Notes: generated from the letters alone by a model not told the origin. A stretch of 64,000 bases of DNA from Sphingobium sp. WTD-1 (GCF_030128825.1 NZ_CP119127.1:4453501-4517500), one strand, 5' to 3'; numbered from the stretch's first letter, positions 48,184-58,058 are shown. Numbers and translations are program-made.

Positions 48184-50225
48184 CAGCGCACCAGTCCGGT
48201 GAGGGTCGACGGGGTCAGTAGCTGCGGCAATGTCTGGGCCTCCTTGCCCGGTGCGTACCAGAGGTAGAGCGGCACGCCCGAACGGCCCTGCGCTTCGAGG
48301 AAGCGGGTAATCGCCGGATCGGCATTGGTCCAGTCGCCCATCATGACGGTGACGCCCGCCTTCTCGAACGCCGCGCGCACCTCCGCCCGCTCGATCGCGG
48401 CGGCCTCATTGGCCTTGCAGGTCAGGCACCAGTCGGCGGTGAAATAGAGGAAGACCGGCTTGTTCGCGGCGCGCAGCCCGTCGAGCTTTTCCGCGTCGAA
48501 GGCGACGACGGCACCTTCGCCCGCTGCCGTAACCGCTGGCGCGCGGGCAGGCAACGCCATCGCCGCACCGACCAGCAGGACCGCCGTGCCGAGGCCGACC
48601 TGCAACCAGCCGCCGCGCCCGGCCCGCTGGCGCATGCCCAGCCACCAGAGCAGCAGCACCAGCATCAGCGCCGCGCCAAGCCCAATGGTCATGCCACCGA
48701 CACCGCGTTGCTGCCCCAGCAGCCAGGCAAGGCCCAGCGCCGTCAGGAACATCGGGATCGACAATATGCGCTGCAACCGGCCCATCCATGCGCCGGGACG
48801 CGGCAGGCGATTGCGCAGCGCAGGCAGATAGGCGAGCAGCAGGAAAGGCAGCGCCAGACCGAGGCCAAGGCCGGCAAAAATCGCCAGCGCCGCGCCCAAG
48901 GGCAGCACCAGCGCCGTGCCCATCGCCGCACCCATGAACGGCCCGGTGCAGGGCGTCGCGACGAGGGCAACCAGCGCCCCGGTCCAGAAGGCACCGATCA
49001 TGCCGCCCTTCCCTGCCAGCTGGCCACCGCCGCCAAAGGCCGGCAGGTCGAACAGGCCAGCAAGATTGAAGGCGATCGCGCTGACGAGCAGCAGCAGCGT
49101 CAGGATGATGCGGGGGTCCTGCAACTGGAACGCCCAGCCGACCGCGCTGCCCGCGGCGCGCAGCCCAAGCAGCAGGCTACCCAAAGCCAGACAGGCCAGG
49201 ATCACGCCCGCACCATAAGCCAGCGCCTCGCGCCGCGCCGCCCGTTCGTCGCCACCCGCCTTGGCCAGGCTCAGTGCCTTCAATCCCAGGATCGGGAAGA
49301 CGCAGGGCATGACATTGAGCAGCAGCCCGCCCAAAATCGCCCCGCCCAGCGCCAGCAGGATCGTGCCCGCCAGCCCCTTGGGCGCGATCGCCGCGACCTC
49401 GCCGGGCTTGGCCGTGAGCAGGAAGCCGACATGGTCGCCGGTCCGCAGCACCGCCTGCGCAGCGCCGCCCTTGAAGCCCTCGCCTGCCTCGGTCTCGACC
49501 AGCAGCCGGTCGCCTTCGCGGCTGATCTTCTGCGCGGCGGCGAAGCGGGCCAGCCCGTCGCTTAGCGGGAAGAGATGAACGTCGCGCGCCTGCGCATCGG
49601 CGGGGAACGGCACCGACAGGCGCAGCTTGCCATCGACGATCTGATAGGTCGCCTCGCTGCCCAGCGGCCGGGGCAGATGGCCGCGCCAGCCATCGAAGCG
49701 CGCCTGCATCGCCGGCACGACCTTGCCATCGCCCGCCACCAGTTCCAGCGCCAGTTCGCCGCTTTCCGGCACGCATATCTTGTCCGTGCAGGCCAGCCAT
49801 TCGGCCTTCACCCGGATCGGCAGATGCGTGCCGGCCGCCACGTCCGGCGCCACGCCCAGATTGGCGAGCACCGCATAGGGGCCTTCATAGACATGGTTCA
49901 TCAGGCCGGAAATCAGCAGCGTCTCGGGCACCGGATAGCGCAGCGCGCCGATCGTCACGCCCTTGGGCAGGGTCCAGGTCACGGTCATGCCCAGGCCCGC
50001 ATCGCCCGGATTTTCCCAATAGCCGTGCCAGCCCTTTTCCGGCTTCATGGCAAAGGCGATGGTCGTGCCCTTGCCGGGCGCGGGCGCCGCGCTTTCGGCC
50101 ATCAGCTGCGCGGCGATATGCGCAGGGCCGCCACCGAATGCGGCCTGCGCCTGCACCGCCGGCGGTGCGATCGACAGCCCTGCCAGCATGGCGAGCGTCA
50201 TGAATATGACTTGAAAAATCCGCAT
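48183..50225 (-). CDS. Thiol:disulfide interchange protein, ScsB/DsbD type
   Basis: Transfers reducing power from cytoplasmic thioredoxin to the periplasm. The 680-residue product has a signal peptide; an N-terminal DsbD-alpha-like domain with ACTDKICVPESGEL (the ScsB-type pattern); a central CcdA-like membrane domain with paired cysteines in MPCVFPILGLKAL and ATPCTGPFMG; and a C-terminal thioredoxin domain with the active site WCLTC. The N-terminal type suggests periplasmic stress or copper-related thiol repair. First gene of a pair with tlyA. Confidence 0.92.
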   Translation of the reverse strand: MRIFQVIFMTLAMLAGLSIAPPAVQAQAAFGGGPAHIAAQLMAESAAPAPGKGTTIAFAMKPEKGWHGYWENPGDAGLGMTVTWTLPKGVTIGALRYPVPETLLISGLMNHVYEGPYAVLANLGVAPDVAAGTHLPIRVKAEWLACTDKICVPESGELALELVAGDGKVVPAMQARFDGWRGHLPRPLGSEATYQIVDGKLRLSVPFPADAQARDVHLFPLSDGLARFAAAQKISREGDRLLVETEAGEGFKGGAAQAVLRTGDHVGFLLTAKPGEVAAIAPKGLAGTILLALGGAILGGLLLNVMPCVFPILGLKALSLAKAGGDERAARREALAYGAGVILACLALGSLLLGLRAAGSAVGWAFQLQDPRIILTLLLLVSAIAFNLAGLFDLPAFGGGGQLAGKGGMIGAFWTGALVALVATPCTGPFMGAAMGTALVLPLGAALAIFAGLGLGLALPFLLLAYLPALRNRLPRPGAWMGRLQRILSIPMFLTALGLAWLLGQQRGVGGMTIGLGAALMLVLLLWWLGMRQRAGRGGWLQVGLGTAVLLVGAAMALPARAPAVTAAGEGAVVAFDAEKLDGLRAANKPVFLYFTADWCLTCKANEAAAIERAEVRAAFEKAGVTVMMGDWTNADPAITRFLEAQGRSGVPLYLWYAPGKEAQTLPQLLTPSTLTGLVR

Positions 50226-50302
50226 CGGGCCTCTGGTCGCGTGGATGCAAGGGGGCTAGGTCGCTCCCTATCCGCCGTCAAGGCATGAGAAGGTCATAGA
50301 AT

Positions 50303-51982
50303 ATGTTCAAAAGAGTCGCCGCCGCTTTGTTGCTTGCCACCGCCATGCCCGTCGTGGCGCAGAGCCCCGCGCCTGCAGCCGCTCCTGCACCGGCCGCCCG
50401 CAGCATTGCCGCGACTCCGCCCAAGCTGATCGTCGCCATCTCGGTCGACCAGTTTTCGGCCGACCTGTTCAGCGAATATCGCCAATATTATACCGGCGGC
50501 CTCAAGCGCCTGACCAGCGAAGGCGCGGTCTTCCCGCGCGGTTATCAGAGCCACGCCGCGACCGAGACCTGCCCCGGCCACTCGACCATCCTGACCGGCA
50601 GCCGCCCGTCGCGCACCGGCATCATCGCCAATAACTGGTTCGACCTCGACGCCAAGCGCGAGGACAAGAATCTCTATTGCGCCGAGGATGAAAGCCAGCC
50701 GGGCAGCAGCAGCGACAAATATGAAGCCTCGCCCCTGCATCTCAAGGTGCCGACGCTGGGCGGCCGGATGAAGGCGGCCAATCCCGCCACCCGCGTCGTA
50801 TCGGTCGCGGGCAAGGATCGCGCCGCGATCATGATGGGTGGCGCGACCGCCGACCAGGTCTGGTGGCTCGGCGGGCCGCAGGGCTATGTCAGCTACAAGG
50901 GTGTCGCCCCCACCCCGCTCGTCACCAAGGTCAATCAGGCCTTTGCCCAGCGCCTCGCCCAGCCCAATGCCGGCTTCGAGCTGCCCGCCCAGTGCGTGTC
51001 GAAGGATTTCCCGGTCCAGGCCGGCAACCGCACCGTGGGCACCGGCCGCTTTGCGCGTGACGCGGGCGACTATAAGGGCTTCCGCATTTCGCCCGAGCAG
51101 GATGCGATGACCCTGGCCTTCGCCGCCGCCGCAATCGAGAGCATGCAGCTGGGCAAGCAGGCGCAGACCGACATCATCTCGATCGGCCTGTCGGCGACCG
51201 ACTATGTCGGCCACACCTTCGGCACCGAAGGTACCGAAAGCTGCATCCAGGTCGACCGGCTCGACACCGAACTCGGCGCCTTCTTCGACAAGCTCGACAA
51301 GGACGGCATCGACTATGTCGTGGTGCTGACCGCCGACCATGGCGGCCATGACCTGCCCGAACGCCACCGCATGAACGCCATGCCGATGGAACAGCGGGTC
51401 GACATGGCGCTGACGCCCAAGGCGCTCAATGCCACCATCGCCGAGAAGGCCGGCCTGCCCGGCAAGAAGGTGATCTGGAGCGACGGCCCGTCGGGCGACA
51501 TCTATTATGACAAGGGGCTGACCGCCGCGCAGCGCGCCAGGGTCGAGACCGAGGCGCTCAAATATCTGCGCGCCCATCCGCAGGTGCAGACCGTCTTCAC
51601 CAAGGCGGAAATCGCCGCCACCCCCTCGCCCTCGGGCCCGCCCGAAAGCTGGAGCCTGATCCAGGAAGCGCGCGCCAGCTTCTACCCCAGCCGCTCGGGC
51701 AACCTGCTGCTGCTGCTCAAGCCGCGTGTCATGTCGATCCCCGAACAGGCGGTGAAGGGGTCGGTCGCCACCCATGGCTCGCCCTGGGATACGGACCGCC
51801 GCGTCCCGATCCTCTTCTGGCGCAAGGGCATGCAGCATTTCGAACAGCCGCTGGGCGTCGAGACGGTGGACATCCTCCCCAGCCTCGCCGCGCTGATCAA
51901 GCTGCCCGTGCCCAAGGACCAGATTGACGGCCGCTGCCTCGATCTGGTCGCCGGCAATGGCGATAGCTGCGCCGGGCAATAA
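50303..51982 (+). CDS. PafA/SPAP-type alkaline phosphatase
   Basis: Secreted phosphomonoesterase of 559 residues of the alkaline phosphatase superfamily (type I phosphodiesterase-like fold). The signal peptide ends VVAQ. The nucleophile is Thr89 (TETCPGHST), with Lys171 and Arg173 (GKDRA) nearby. These positions match the residues I recall for SPAP of Sphingomonas sp. BSAR-1, which has Thr in place of the usual Ser. Zn ligands lie in VAISVDQF, TADHGGHD and ATHGSPW. Monocistronic; no Pho box recognised. It frees phosphate from periplasmic or outside esters. Confidence 0.95.
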   Translation: MFKRVAAALLLATAMPVVAQSPAPAAAPAPAARSIAATPPKLIVAISVDQFSADLFSEYRQYYTGGLKRLTSEGAVFPRGYQSHAATETCPGHSTILTGSRPSRTGIIANNWFDLDAKREDKNLYCAEDESQPGSSSDKYEASPLHLKVPTLGGRMKAANPATRVVSVAGKDRAAIMMGGATADQVWWLGGPQGYVSYKGVAPTPLVTKVNQAFAQRLAQPNAGFELPAQCVSKDFPVQAGNRTVGTGRFARDAGDYKGFRISPEQDAMTLAFAAAAIESMQLGKQAQTDIISIGLSATDYVGHTFGTEGTESCIQVDRLDTELGAFFDKLDKDGIDYVVVLTADHGGHDLPERHRMNAMPMEQRVDMALTPKALNATIAEKAGLPGKKVIWSDGPSGDIYYDKGLTAAQRARVETEALKYLRAHPQVQTVFTKAEIAATPSPSGPPESWSLIQEARASFYPSRSGNLLLLLKPRVMSIPEQAVKGSVATHGSPWDTDRRVPILFWRKGMQHFEQPLGVETVDILPSLAALIKLPVPKDQIDGRCLDLVAGNGDSCAGQ

Positions 51983-52021
51983 GCCGGCAGCCAGCGAGAT
52001 CGTCTCGCCCGATCCGGCTTC

Positions 52022-52053
52022 GACGCCTCCCCCCTTTGATGGTGGGAGGCGTC
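52022..52053. terminator. Bidirectional hairpin between convergent genes
   Basis: 10-bp stem GACGCCTCCC/GGGAGGCGTC with a 12-nt loop between the phosphatase stop and the end of the next, convergent gene. There is no long T-run. Confidence 0.5.
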
Positions 52054-52078
52054 CTCATTCGCGCATGTGTCGATCGGC

Positions 52079-53392
52079 TCAGACCGCCGCATCCTTCACC
52101 GCCTTCTCCTTGCGCACCAGCCGGTCGATCGAGTCCGGCACCAGCCGCTCGGCAAAGCCCGCGATGAAAGCCAGCAACATCATCCGCAATATGTCGGCAT
52201 CGTAGAAAAAGCCCAGTGCCTTAGACAATCTGGCGATGCCACCGGGCACATGGTCGGGCGCGCGCAGGACATAGGACAGCCTGCCGGTGGCCGGCGCCTC
52301 CGGCTCGGTCCTCGCGCCAGGTACGGGCTTCGAGGAGGTTTCCGGCCTTTTCGTCTCCTGCATCCTGTTGGTCGCGGCCGCGCCGCTTTCGGCTGGCAGA
52401 TCAATGATCGTGCGTTGCGCCGTCAGGCTGGGAAAAAAACGCAGGTCCAGCCCCATCGCGGCGGCCGATCCGGATATCACCACCAGATAAAGGACCATGG
52501 CGAAGACGCCGCCCGCCATGATGGAGCAAGCCACGCTCTCCCGGCTGAAATTGAGCGAAACCAATTCGTTGAAGGGATCAGCAACCAGGATATTCTGCCC
52601 GCCTATATCCTGGAACTTCCGACTGATGCTGACCACTGCGCCGATCATGCCGGTCAGGAAAAGGACGGCCATCGCCGTGGGCATCCAGGGCAATTCGCGC
52701 CACCATGACCAGCGCGGCCCAGTTGTCGTGGCCAGCAGGAAGATGACGGCAATCATCAGCACAACAGCAACGCTGCGCGAGAACAACCACCATTTGACCG
52801 ATGCCAATGTCTCCTCGCGGCGGCTGTTGAGAACATAGAGTTGTTGCATATAGGTGGACAGGCTCAACAGATCAGCCCGTATCTTGTCGGCATCCTCCCG
52901 CAAATCCTTGTCCATCGATGGTGGCAGCGACCCCTCATGTTCGATCAGCGCCTTTTGGGGCGCGATCCGCCGCATCCGGTCGAGCAAGACCCAGCGACGC
53001 GCCACCAGAAAATCATCCGGGATGATCGCGATCATCTGCGCATCAATCTCGACATAATGTTCGAATGCCTGGATCGGCTCGCCGCCAATCTCCGGATCAC
53101 CGCCCTTAAGCCGGGCTGCCGCTGCGGCTTTGCGGGTCGCTTCGAATGACTGGTCCAGTTCCCTAATCCTGGACAGGCACTTTTCGACAGACGACCGGCG
53201 TGGATCCGCGTCAGCTAACAGGCTCAACTTATGCTCGACATAGGTCTTGGTCGACGCGAGCAGCACGGCAATACACTGCCCATAAGCATCAACAATCTGG
53301 CGCTGATTCTGGCAGGGCCGCGCCGACGTCTCACCCGGATTGCCCAGCAGGATTCTGCTGACCATCTGCCGCAATTTAAAAAACCAAGTCAC
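52079..53392 (-). CDS. Uncharacterised membrane protein with central three-helix region
   Basis: A 437-residue protein I do not recognise. Residues 1-215 are hydrophilic and helical, with many Arg/Glu heptads. Three strongly hydrophobic segments follow (RSVAVVLMIAVIFLLATTT; WMPTAMAVLFLTGMIGAVVS; MAGGVFAMVLYLVVISGSAA), separated by a loop with FNELVSLNFSRESVACS. A Pro/Thr-rich spacer and a final helix (MMLLAFIAGFAERLVPDSIDRLV) end it. GTG at 53392 has GGAGG 6 nt upstream; earlier in-frame codons lack support. The 208-nt upstream region is AT-rich and probably holds its promoter. Confidence 0.7.
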   Translation of the reverse strand: MTWFFKLRQMVSRILLGNPGETSARPCQNQRQIVDAYGQCIAVLLASTKTYVEHKLSLLADADPRRSSVEKCLSRIRELDQSFEATRKAAAAARLKGGDPEIGGEPIQAFEHYVEIDAQMIAIIPDDFLVARRWVLLDRMRRIAPQKALIEHEGSLPPSMDKDLREDADKIRADLLSLSTYMQQLYVLNSRREETLASVKWWLFSRSVAVVLMIAVIFLLATTTGPRWSWWRELPWMPTAMAVLFLTGMIGAVVSISRKFQDIGGQNILVADPFNELVSLNFSRESVACSIMAGGVFAMVLYLVVISGSAAAMGLDLRFFPSLTAQRTIIDLPAESGAAATNRMQETKRPETSSKPVPGARTEPEAPATGRLSYVLRAPDHVPGGIARLSKALGFFYDADILRMMLLAFIAGFAERLVPDSIDRLVRKEKAVKDAAV

Positions 53393-53600
53393 GGCCCACC
53401 TCCCCACGAGAAATTGGACGACGTGACGGATGATCGGCAAATTATATTGCAACGAAGCGCAGCGACCCTGGATGCCGGCTATACCGTCATCCATAATCCT
53501 ATGGATCATTGCCGCGGCTCTCAACCGGTTCGGTCCGATATGGATCAATTACATCCGATATTTCGCCGGGTTCGAAATGGACAATTTCGGGCCTTTGAGT

Positions 53601-54602
53601 TCAGATATTCTCGCCGATCCCATCCGTGCTTTCCAGCAGCGCATGGACGCGGTGCGGGGCCGACACTTCCACCCGGCTGGTCACCTCATGCCGGGCCTTG
53701 GCCTGGCGCACATTGCTGTCGGCCGGCACGCTTTCGGTCAGCCATACATTGCCGCCGATGACCGAGCGGCTGCCGATGATGATCCGGCCCAGCACCGTCG
53801 CGCCGGCATAGATGACGACATCATCCTCGATGATCGGATGGCGCGGCTGCGCCTTTTCGAGCGCGCCCTTCTCGTCCGAGGGGAAGCTGCGCGCGCCCAG
53901 CGTCACGCCCTGATAGAGCCGCACCCGATCGCCGACGATCGCTGTCTCGCCGATGACGACGCCGGTGCCATGATCGATGAAGAAGCCGTGGCCGATGCGT
54001 GCGCCGGGATGGATGTCGATGCCGGTATGGGAATGGGCGATCTCGGAAATGATCCGCGCCACCAGCGGCGCACCCAGTTCATAGAGGCGGTGCGCCAGCC
54101 GATGATGAATGATCGCCAGCATCGATGGGTAGCAGATCAGCACCTCGTCCACGCTGCGCGCGGCCGGATCGCCCAGGAAGGCCGCCTCGACATCGCTGTC
54201 GAGCAATGTGCGCAGCGCCGGCAGGCTGTGGGCGAATTCGCCGATGATCCGCGCTGCCGCTGCGTCGACTGCGGTAATCGGGTCGTCCTTCATCGCGTAG
54301 ATGAGTTCGAGCCTGATCTGGCCATAGAGGCGGCTGAGCACGGTCTGCAGCGTCTCGGCGACATAGGCGTCCTCATTGTGCAACCGCACGAAGCTCGGCC
54401 CCAGCCGCAGCGGGAACAGCGCGCCGCACAGCGCGCCGGTGATCTTCACCAGATTGGCGCGCGACGGGAAGCCTTCGGCGCCATATTCGGCATGATGCTG
54501 CTGTTCCTGCCGCCAGCGACTGCGCGCGGCGGCCAGGTCCGTGACCAGCCGGTCCAGATCCCAATAGCCTACGCCTTCACCCTGCATATCGCCGTCCGCC
54601 AT
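53601..54602 (-). CDS. Serine O-acetyltransferase (EpsC-like)
   Basis: Makes O-acetylserine, the direct precursor of cysteine, from serine and acetyl-CoA. The 333-residue product has an all-helical N-terminal region (about 1-180, longer than CysE) and a left-handed beta-helix with GIDIHPGARIGHGFFIDHGTGVVIGE, the acetyl-CoA and serine site, then GATVLG and VIGGNVWLTE. The N-terminal extension fits the EpsC/SAT group of alphaproteobacteria. ATG at 54602 has AGAGG 8 nt upstream. Single gene; no cysteine synthase adjacent. Confidence 0.9.
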   Translation of the reverse strand: MADGDMQGEGVGYWDLDRLVTDLAAARSRWRQEQQHHAEYGAEGFPSRANLVKITGALCGALFPLRLGPSFVRLHNEDAYVAETLQTVLSRLYGQIRLELIYAMKDDPITAVDAAAARIIGEFAHSLPALRTLLDSDVEAAFLGDPAARSVDEVLICYPSMLAIIHHRLAHRLYELGAPLVARIISEIAHSHTGIDIHPGARIGHGFFIDHGTGVVIGETAIVGDRVRLYQGVTLGARSFPSDEKGALEKAQPRHPIIEDDVVIYAGATVLGRIIIGSRSVIGGNVWLTESVPADSNVRQAKARHEVTSRVEVSAPHRVHALLESTDGIGENI

Positions 54603-54717
54603 TCCCTGCGCCTCTTGTCCGATGGGCAACCGGAATAACCCGCGTCTGCGCGCCAGGATAAACGAGTTTTGCTTGGGGGTAGCGAGATTCTCTTTGCCGA
54701 ACGCGCCGGGAGGCCGA

Positions 54718-56052
54718 TCAGACCTTGGCTTCCGGCCTGTTCAGATAGAGGCAGATTTCGACGCGCAGCCCGCCCTCGGGCCGGTTGGCCAGCGTCAGGC
54801 GGCCGCCCTCCTGCTCGACCGTCTTGGCGACGATGGCCAGGCCCAGCCCCATGCCGCGGGTGTTGCGCTGGCGCGCCGTATCGAGCCGGTGGAAGGGTTT
54901 CAGCACCTCCTCCAGCCGGTCGCGCGGAATGCCGGGGCCATCATCATCGACGCGGATCAGCACCTCATTATCGTGCCGCGCAACGCTGACCCGCGCACGC
55001 ACCCCATAATGGAGCGCATTCTCGATCAGGTTGCGCACGGCGCGGCGCAGCGACAGCGGGCGAACCTCCATCTCCAGATGATCCGGCCCGTCATAGATCA
55101 CATCGTCGCCATGATCCTGGAAGGCGTCGACCACCGTCGCGATCGTGACCGCGACATCGATCCGCACCGCCGGTTCGGGATTCTTCTCGCCGCCCAGAAA
55201 GGCCAGCACGGACTCGATCATCTCGCCCATTTCGGCCAGATCCTCGCCCATCGCCTCGCGGATTTCAGGATCGTCCACTGCTTCCAGCCGCAATTGCAGC
55301 CGGGCGAGTGGCGTGCGCATATCATGACCGACCGCCGCCAGCGTCTCGGTCCGCTCGTTGATCAGGCGATGGATGCGGGTCTGCATCGCGTTGAAGGCAC
55401 GGATCAGGTTGCGCACATCATTGGTGCCCGCTTCCGCCACCGCCACCTGCTGCGCCAGGCCGATCCGCTTGGTCGCATGAGTGAGGTCGCGCAGCGGCGC
55501 CAATGTCCGCCGGATCAGCACGCCGCCCGCAATCAGCAGCGCCAGCACCGGGATCAGCGCCAGGCCGAAGCGGCCGAAGGTGAAGGCCCATTTGCCGCCG
55601 CTATGATGCATGCCGAAATAGAGCCAGCTGCCATCCGCCAGTTGCAGCCCGCCATTGATCTGCGAGGAACGGCCGGGCGAATTGAGCCGCAGCCACAGCC
55701 GCGATTCATGCAGGCTGGGTTCCCAGTCGACGATCTGCTGCCGCATCCGCGCCAGTTCGGGCGACAGCGGCGGCGGCGGCGGCGCGGCCAGCGTCCAGTG
55801 GATGTCATAGCGGTCGGTGGTCAGTTGCGCGCTGACCCCGCCGCGCTGGCTGACCGGCGCCTTGGCCACCAGCTTGCGCGCGATCACCAGATGTTCGGCC
55901 AGGCGGCGCGCCTCGTCATCCTGCAGCGACAAATGGCTGGCGCGCTCATAGATGAGCGTGCCCACCACGAATTCCAGCAGGACGGTCAGCAGCAATATGC
56001 CGAAGATGCGGCCGACCAGCCCGAGCGACCGGCTGAACCGCTGTCGTCTCAA
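54718..56052 (-). CDS. EnvZ-like sensor histidine kinase
   Basis: Membrane sensor kinase of 444 residues. Two membrane segments (about 13-33 and 160-182) flank a periplasmic sensor domain of about 125 residues that contains a run of five prolines (91-95). A HAMP region follows, then the H-box VGHDMRTPLARL with phospho-accepting His243, the N box NLIENALHYG, and the ATP lid DDDGPGIP and GMGLGLAIV. The start is TTG, overlapping the response-regulator stop in a TTGA. The signal is unknown. Confidence 0.93.
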   Translation of the reverse strand: MRRQRFSRSLGLVGRIFGILLLTVLLEFVVGTLIYERASHLSLQDDEARRLAEHLVIARKLVAKAPVSQRGGVSAQLTTDRYDIHWTLAAPPPPPLSPELARMRQQIVDWEPSLHESRLWLRLNSPGRSSQINGGLQLADGSWLYFGMHHSGGKWAFTFGRFGLALIPVLALLIAGGVLIRRTLAPLRDLTHATKRIGLAQQVAVAEAGTNDVRNLIRAFNAMQTRIHRLINERTETLAAVGHDMRTPLARLQLRLEAVDDPEIREAMGEDLAEMGEMIESVLAFLGGEKNPEPAVRIDVAVTIATVVDAFQDHGDDVIYDGPDHLEMEVRPLSLRRAVRNLIENALHYGVRARVSVARHDNEVLIRVDDDGPGIPRDRLEEVLKPFHRLDTARQRNTRGMGLGLAIVAKTVEQEGGRLTLANRPEGGLRVEICLYLNRPEAKV

Positions 56053-56759
56053 GCGCGCGCGACTTCCGCGTTGAACATGTAGCCGACGCCGCGCACCGTG
56101 GTGATCGGCGCAGGCCGGTCCTCGGTCGACAGCTTGCGGCGCAGGCGGCTGACCAGCACGTCGATGCTGCGGTCGCTGCTGTCGCCCATGCGGGTGCGCG
56201 ACAATTCGATCAGCCGTTCGCGTGCGATCACCCGCTGCGGATGACTGAGGAAACTGCCCAGCAGGTCGAACTCGGCACCGGTCAGGTCGACGATCGCGCC
56301 GGTCGGCGACCGCAGTTCACGACGCGGGAAGTTGACGATCCAGCCGTCGAAGCGCGCTTCATTCTCGCGCTGCTCGTCCGGGCCACGTTCCACGCCGACA
56401 CGGCGCAGGATGGCGCGGATGCGGGCGATCAGTTCGCGCGTGCCGAAGGGCTTGGGCAGATAATCGTCGGCGCCCAGTTCCAGCCCGACGATACGGTCGG
56501 TTTCGCTGCCCTTGGCGCTGATGAAGATGATGGGCACGTCGCTCTTGCGACGGATCTGGCGGCACAGGTCGATGCCGTTGGTGCCGGGCAGCATGACGTC
56601 CAGAACGACCAGGTCGACCGGGCCGGCATCGAAGGCCACCCACATTTCCGGACCGGACGAGGCCGGACGGACCTGATAGCCATGTTCCTGCAACGCCCGC
56701 GCCGTCAGCGTGCGGAGCGGCGGATCGTCTTCGACAAGGATGATCGAGGGGGCGGTCAT
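56049..56759 (-). CDS. OmpR-family response regulator
   Basis: Transcription regulator of 236 residues and partner of the kinase downstream. The receiver (1-120) has the full set: acidic pair E10/D11, phosphorylated Asp54 (LDVMLPG), Ser81 and Lys103 (PKPF). The C-terminal winged helix (about 135-230) carries the recognition helix SSDRSIDVLVSRLRRKL and a GVGYMF end. ATG at 56759 is chosen; the frame runs to 56822. The TorF-type porin gene lies upstream on the same strand, but this does not prove regulation. Confidence 0.94.
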   Translation of the reverse strand: MTAPSIILVEDDPPLRTLTARALQEHGYQVRPASSGPEMWVAFDAGPVDLVVLDVMLPGTNGIDLCRQIRRKSDVPIIFISAKGSETDRIVGLELGADDYLPKPFGTRELIARIRAILRRVGVERGPDEQRENEARFDGWIVNFPRRELRSPTGAIVDLTGAEFDLLGSFLSHPQRVIARERLIELSRTRMGDSSDRSIDVLVSRLRRKLSTEDRPAPITTVRGVGYMFNAEVARA

Positions 56760-56912
56760 GCGCGGAGCAACATCAGGCTGTTCATGATGTTGGGAGATAA
56801 GCAGCGCCCGGTGGAGGGTCAACCGCAGCTTGCTGCCGAAACACTTCCCAGGGGACGTAGCAACAATTTGTCACGGCAGGGACAGGCCGGCGGCACAAGA
56901 CAGGGTCATGGC

Positions 56913-56932
56913 GGGCCTGCATAAGCAGGCCC
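56913..56932 (-). terminator. Hairpin after the TorF-type porin gene
   Basis: 8-bp stem GGGCCTGC/GCAGGCCC with loop ATAA (plus strand), just beyond the porin stop on the minus strand. No T-run; may be a weak terminator. Confidence 0.45.
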
Positions 56933-56943
56933 GGCCGACAGGA

Positions 56944-57768
56944 TCAGAAGGCGGCGGTCAGCGAGAAGACCACCTTGCCGCGCGCGATCGACGAGCCATC
57001 CGCATCCGAGAAGTTGGGACGGATGTAATTTTCCTCGACGCGAGCGATGTCGGTATCGACGTAGGAAACGCCCAGCGTCAGCGGGGTGCCCGGAATGGCG
57101 ACGTCGGCACCGACCATATAGTCGAGATATTTGCCGGTCGGGGCCAGGCTGGTGCCGTTCGGACCCAGGCCGCTATTGCCGTTCGACCAGCCGACATGGG
57201 CCTTGAGCGTCACCGGCGTGTTGGGAATGCCGCCGCTGACGTCACCCCAGACATAGAAATTATCTTCCTTGTCACCCGGATTGGCGATCGTGCATGCCGC
57301 GTCGCTGCACCATTTGCCCAGCGCCTGCTGCTTGGGAGCGTAGGCCACGCCGACCAGACCCTTTACCGGACCCAGTTCGCTCGACAGCTTGACATAGGGC
57401 TCGGCGAAATCGGTCTTGTTGGCACCCGACGGGTACATGTACCAGGTCAGGCCGACGTCCAGCGTCGCGCCGCCCAGCGGAATGGCGTAACCGGCGAACA
57501 GGTCCAGTTCCATGTTGGAACCACCAAAGGTGCCCCAGCCCGACAGGTTCGAGGCCCAGGTGCCGGCGTAAGCGCCGCTCTCGTGCGTGAGGGTGATACC
57601 GCCCTGAACCGCCATGCCCTTGTCGGACTGCGACACACCACGGAAGCGATAATCGGAAACCAGGCCAACGCTGCCGGATACGGTGACCGGACCTGCGGGT
57701 TCTTCCTGGGCGAAAGCCGGCGCGCTCGACATCAGAGCCAGAGCGGCACAAGCGATTTGATACTTCAT
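56944..57768 (-). CDS. TorF-family putative porin
   Basis: A 274-residue outer-membrane barrel. The signal peptide (MKYQIACAALALMSSAPAFAQ) is followed by the family start VTVSGSVGLVSDYRFRGVSQSD and by repeated beta strands, ending VVFSLTAAF with a terminal Phe. Two cysteines (CSDAACTI) may form a loop disulphide. Many sphingomonads have several copies. AGGGG lies 7 nt before the ATG at 57768. Transported substrate unknown. Confidence 0.9.
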   Translation of the reverse strand: MKYQIACAALALMSSAPAFAQEEPAGPVTVSGSVGLVSDYRFRGVSQSDKGMAVQGGITLTHESGAYAGTWASNLSGWGTFGGSNMELDLFAGYAIPLGGATLDVGLTWYMYPSGANKTDFAEPYVKLSSELGPVKGLVGVAYAPKQQALGKWCSDAACTIANPGDKEDNFYVWGDVSGGIPNTPVTLKAHVGWSNGNSGLGPNGTSLAPTGKYLDYMVGADVAIPGTPLTLGVSYVDTDIARVEENYIRPNFSDADGSSIARGKVVFSLTAAF

Positions 57769-58004
57769 GAACATTCCCCTTTTACGAAAGAATGTTCCGT
57801 CCTGCATCCGCGGCCCGAAGATCTGTTTGAAATCGTCTTCCGTACCGGCGGATGTCTATTGGCCTATTCTTGCCAGCCGCCAGCGCAAACCTCTATCTTC
57901 GCATCTGCACAAGGGAAGAGGAGCGCTGTGATATAGCAATCACGGTTCTTTTCCAAAGACCGTTCACATTGTTTCTATTTGGTGTCCAAATTGCATCTGA
58001 ACAT

Positions 58005-58037
58005 GAAAAAACCGCCACATCCGGGGATGCGGCGGCT
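58005..58037 (-). terminator. Rho-independent terminator after SulP gene
   Basis: On the minus strand an 11-bp stem (CCGCCGCATCC pairing with GGATGTGGCGG, one G-T pair) is followed by TTTTTT, 22 nt beyond the SulP stop. It ends the carbonic anhydrase-SulP operon. Confidence 0.85.
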
Positions 58038-58058
58038 TTTCTGTCATGCAGGCTCGTG

